This document shows, piece by piece, positions 5,238-6,455 of a stretch of 6,455 bases of DNA. The stretch lies in the NCBI GenBank assembly GCA_002391385.1, contig DGEY01000063.1, positions 1,865 through 8,319 of the forward strand, read 5' to 3'. Numbering within the stretch: position 1 is the stretch's first letter; each line of letters opens with the position of its first letter. The notes below the pieces were generated by a model that was given only the letters and a program-made list of their open reading frames with translations, ran no database searches and had not been told where the DNA came from. The DNA is from Firmicutes bacterium UBA3914 (GTDB taxonomy: Bacteria > Bacillota > Limnochordia > Darwinibacteriales > Darwinibacteriaceae). A program made the position numbers and the translations under genes.

Positions 5238-6455
5238 ATGAAGTGGCTGGTTGCTTCCATCGCCGTGGCTTGTTATCTTTTGGATCTGGCGCTGATCGTG
5301 CTCAACCGCGGGTACAGCCAGAGGCCGCTCCCCGCTGAGGTGCGGGATGTCTACGATGAAGGGCTGTACCGGCGCTGGCAGTCCTATTTCTTCGAGACCC
5401 AGAGATTCGCCTTGGTGCGCAGCACTGTCAATTTGCTGGTGCATTTGGCCTTTCTCCTGGTCTTGGCTGAACCCCTCAGCCACTGGACAGGCCGGCTGAA
5501 TGTCCACCCCATCTGGCAGTCCCTGCTTTTTCTGGGCATCTACTACACCCTCACCACTGCTCTGGCCATTCCTCTGGATGCCTACCGCATCTTTTCCATC
5601 GAAGAACGCCACGGCTTTAACCGCCGCACCGTCAAGATGTATGTCCGCGATCTTCTGGTGAGCTATGCCGCTTCCCTGGGCCTAGGTGCTGTGCTGGTGG
5701 GTGGGGCCCATGGCTTGTACCTGCGCTTTGGTGGACGGCTTTGGACATTTCTGCTCGTGCTCGGGGCGGCCAGCTTGGCGGTGCTGCTTTTGGCCCGGGC
5801 CTTTTGGGGCAGGATTTCCATTCGGCTCTTCTACAAGCCCAGGCCCCTGCCCCCAGGTACGCTGCGCAGCAGAATTGAAGAGCTGGCCGCGGCCCACGGT
5901 TTTAACGCTAGATCCATCGCGGTGATCGACACCTCGACCCGCTCCAGCAAACTGAATGCCCTGTTTACAGGCTTGGGACGCACCAGGGAAGTGATGTTCT
6001 TCGACACACTCCTGGACAAGCTTTCCGAGGACGAGATCGTAACTGTCATCGCCCACGAGCTGGGCCACGCGGTGCACGGCGATATGCTGGGGCGTGCGGT
6101 GCGGCTGGGGGTGGGCTCGGCGCTGTACGCGCTGGGTATGGGAGTTGTGCTCAGCAGCCCTGGCCTGTTTAAAGGTTTCGGCTGGCCGGAAGTCCATTTC
6201 GGCTTGGCCGTCGTTCTCTTTCAGATCCTGTTTGTTCCGGTGGGGCTGGTCTGGGGCATTGTGGGCAATTACTTCTCCAGGCGGGAAGAGTACAGGGCCG
6301 ACCGTTTTGCCGCGGAAAACACCGATCCCCAGTGGACCATTTCCGGCCTGAAGAGCATGCACCGGGAGAATCTGATCAACCTCAATCCCCACCCCCTCTC
6401 GGTGCTGCTGTATGCTTCCCATCCCACCTTGGGTCAGCGCATCAGGGCCCTGGGG
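5238..6455 (+). CDS. Ste24-type M48 membrane zinc metalloprotease (C-terminal end cut by window edge)
   Basis: The frame from ATG 5238 stays open to the last base (406 codons) with no stop, so the extreme C-terminus is missing. The ribosome binding site GAGGTG (5227-5232) overlaps the stop codon of the preceding gene and ends 5 nt before the ATG. The protein is an integral membrane peptidase of family M48A (CAAX prenyl protease 1 / Ste24 type). Zinc ligands are H273 and H277 in HELGH and E351 in REEYRAD. Other family marks are IEERHGFNRRT (121-131), DTSTRSSKLNALFTG (231-245), FFDTLLDKLSEDEI (254-267) and the terminal SHPTLGQRI (394-402). Hydrophobic segments lie near 3-22, 62-78, 94-113, 138-157, 168-188, 290-307 and 321-343, as expected for the multi-helix barrel. 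In bacteria such proteases are linked to membrane protein quality control and peptide cleavage. A prenylated substrate is not established. Since the SHP...RI motif normally lies close to the end, few residues are probably lost. Confidence 0.92.
   Translation, partial: MKWLVASIAVACYLLDLALIVLNRGYSQRPLPAEVRDVYDEGLYRRWQSYFFETQRFALVRSTVNLLVHLAFLLVLAEPLSHWTGRLNVHPIWQSLLFLGIYYTLTTALAIPLDAYRIFSIEERHGFNRRTVKMYVRDLLVSYAASLGLGAVLVGGAHGLYLRFGGRLWTFLLVLGAASLAVLLLARAFWGRISIRLFYKPRPLPPGTLRSRIEELAAAHGFNARSIAVIDTSTRSSKLNALFTGLGRTREVMFFDTLLDKLSEDEIVTVIAHELGHAVHGDMLGRAVRLGVGSALYALGMGVVLSSPGLFKGFGWPEVHFGLAVVLFQILFVPVGLVWGIVGNYFSRREEYRADRFAAENTDPQWTISGLKSMHRENLINLNPHPLSVLLYASHPTLGQRIRALG

Noticed and set aside
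4998..5612. 204-codon minus-strand open frame antisense to the toroid and protease genes
   Set aside because: It spans the junction of two well-supported plus-strand genes and shows no recognisable motif.
5682..6422. 246-codon minus-strand open frame antisense to the M48 protease gene
   Set aside because: Its composition (many Gln, His, Pro and Gly with no domain) is typical of a GC-rich antisense shadow, and the plus-strand frame has a complete zinc protease motif set.

Overview
The window looks like chromosomal DNA from a spore-forming member of the Bacillota (Firmicutes), probably a GC-rich clostridial or Limnochordia-like lineage. This is inferred from three things: strong GGAGG-type ribosome binding sites with TTG and GTG starts, a YheC/YheD-type spore-coat ATP-grasp gene at the left edge, and the overall GC-rich codon use. 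No rRNA, tRNA, CRISPR array, insertion sequence, prophage gene or riboswitch was recognised, so the exact taxon cannot be fixed.

Layout. Positions 1-359 (minus) hold the N-terminal 119 codons of a YheC/YheD-family endospore coat-associated protein that runs off the left edge. A 164-nt gap separates it from a divergent 83-codon hypothetical gene (524-775, plus), whose strand pattern recalls a small beta-barrel. The small gene converges on a methionine gamma-lyase gene (910-2109, minus). That gene has its own near-consensus -10 box and a perfect 11-bp hairpin terminator (877-903) in the convergent gap.

From 2283 to the right edge, five genes lie head to tail on the plus strand, separated by only 1 to 13 nt, and look like one operon. 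In order they are: a cytidine/adenosine-deaminase-fold protein with a long C-terminal extension, a HAD-superfamily hydrolase (TTG start), a metal-dependent hydrolase of the cyclase / kynurenine-formamidase family (GTG start), an uncharacterised protein with alpha-toroid (prenyltransferase / terpene-cyclase-like) repeats, and a Ste24-type M48 membrane metalloprotease that is cut by the right edge just short of its expected C-terminus.

How they fit together. Methionine gamma-lyase is a stand-alone catabolic gene producing methanethiol, ammonia and 2-oxobutanoate. The first three operon genes are soluble small-molecule enzymes (deaminase, phosphatase-like, amidase/lactonase-like) that could serve a salvage or degradation route. 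No neighbour identifies the substrate. The last two genes resemble, at fold level only, the prenyltransferase plus CAAX-protease pairing of protein prenylation. This is the most intriguing juxtaposition in the window but is unproven. Most of the window is ordinary chromosomal housekeeping or accessory metabolism, and I see no clear evidence of a novel defence or mobile system.
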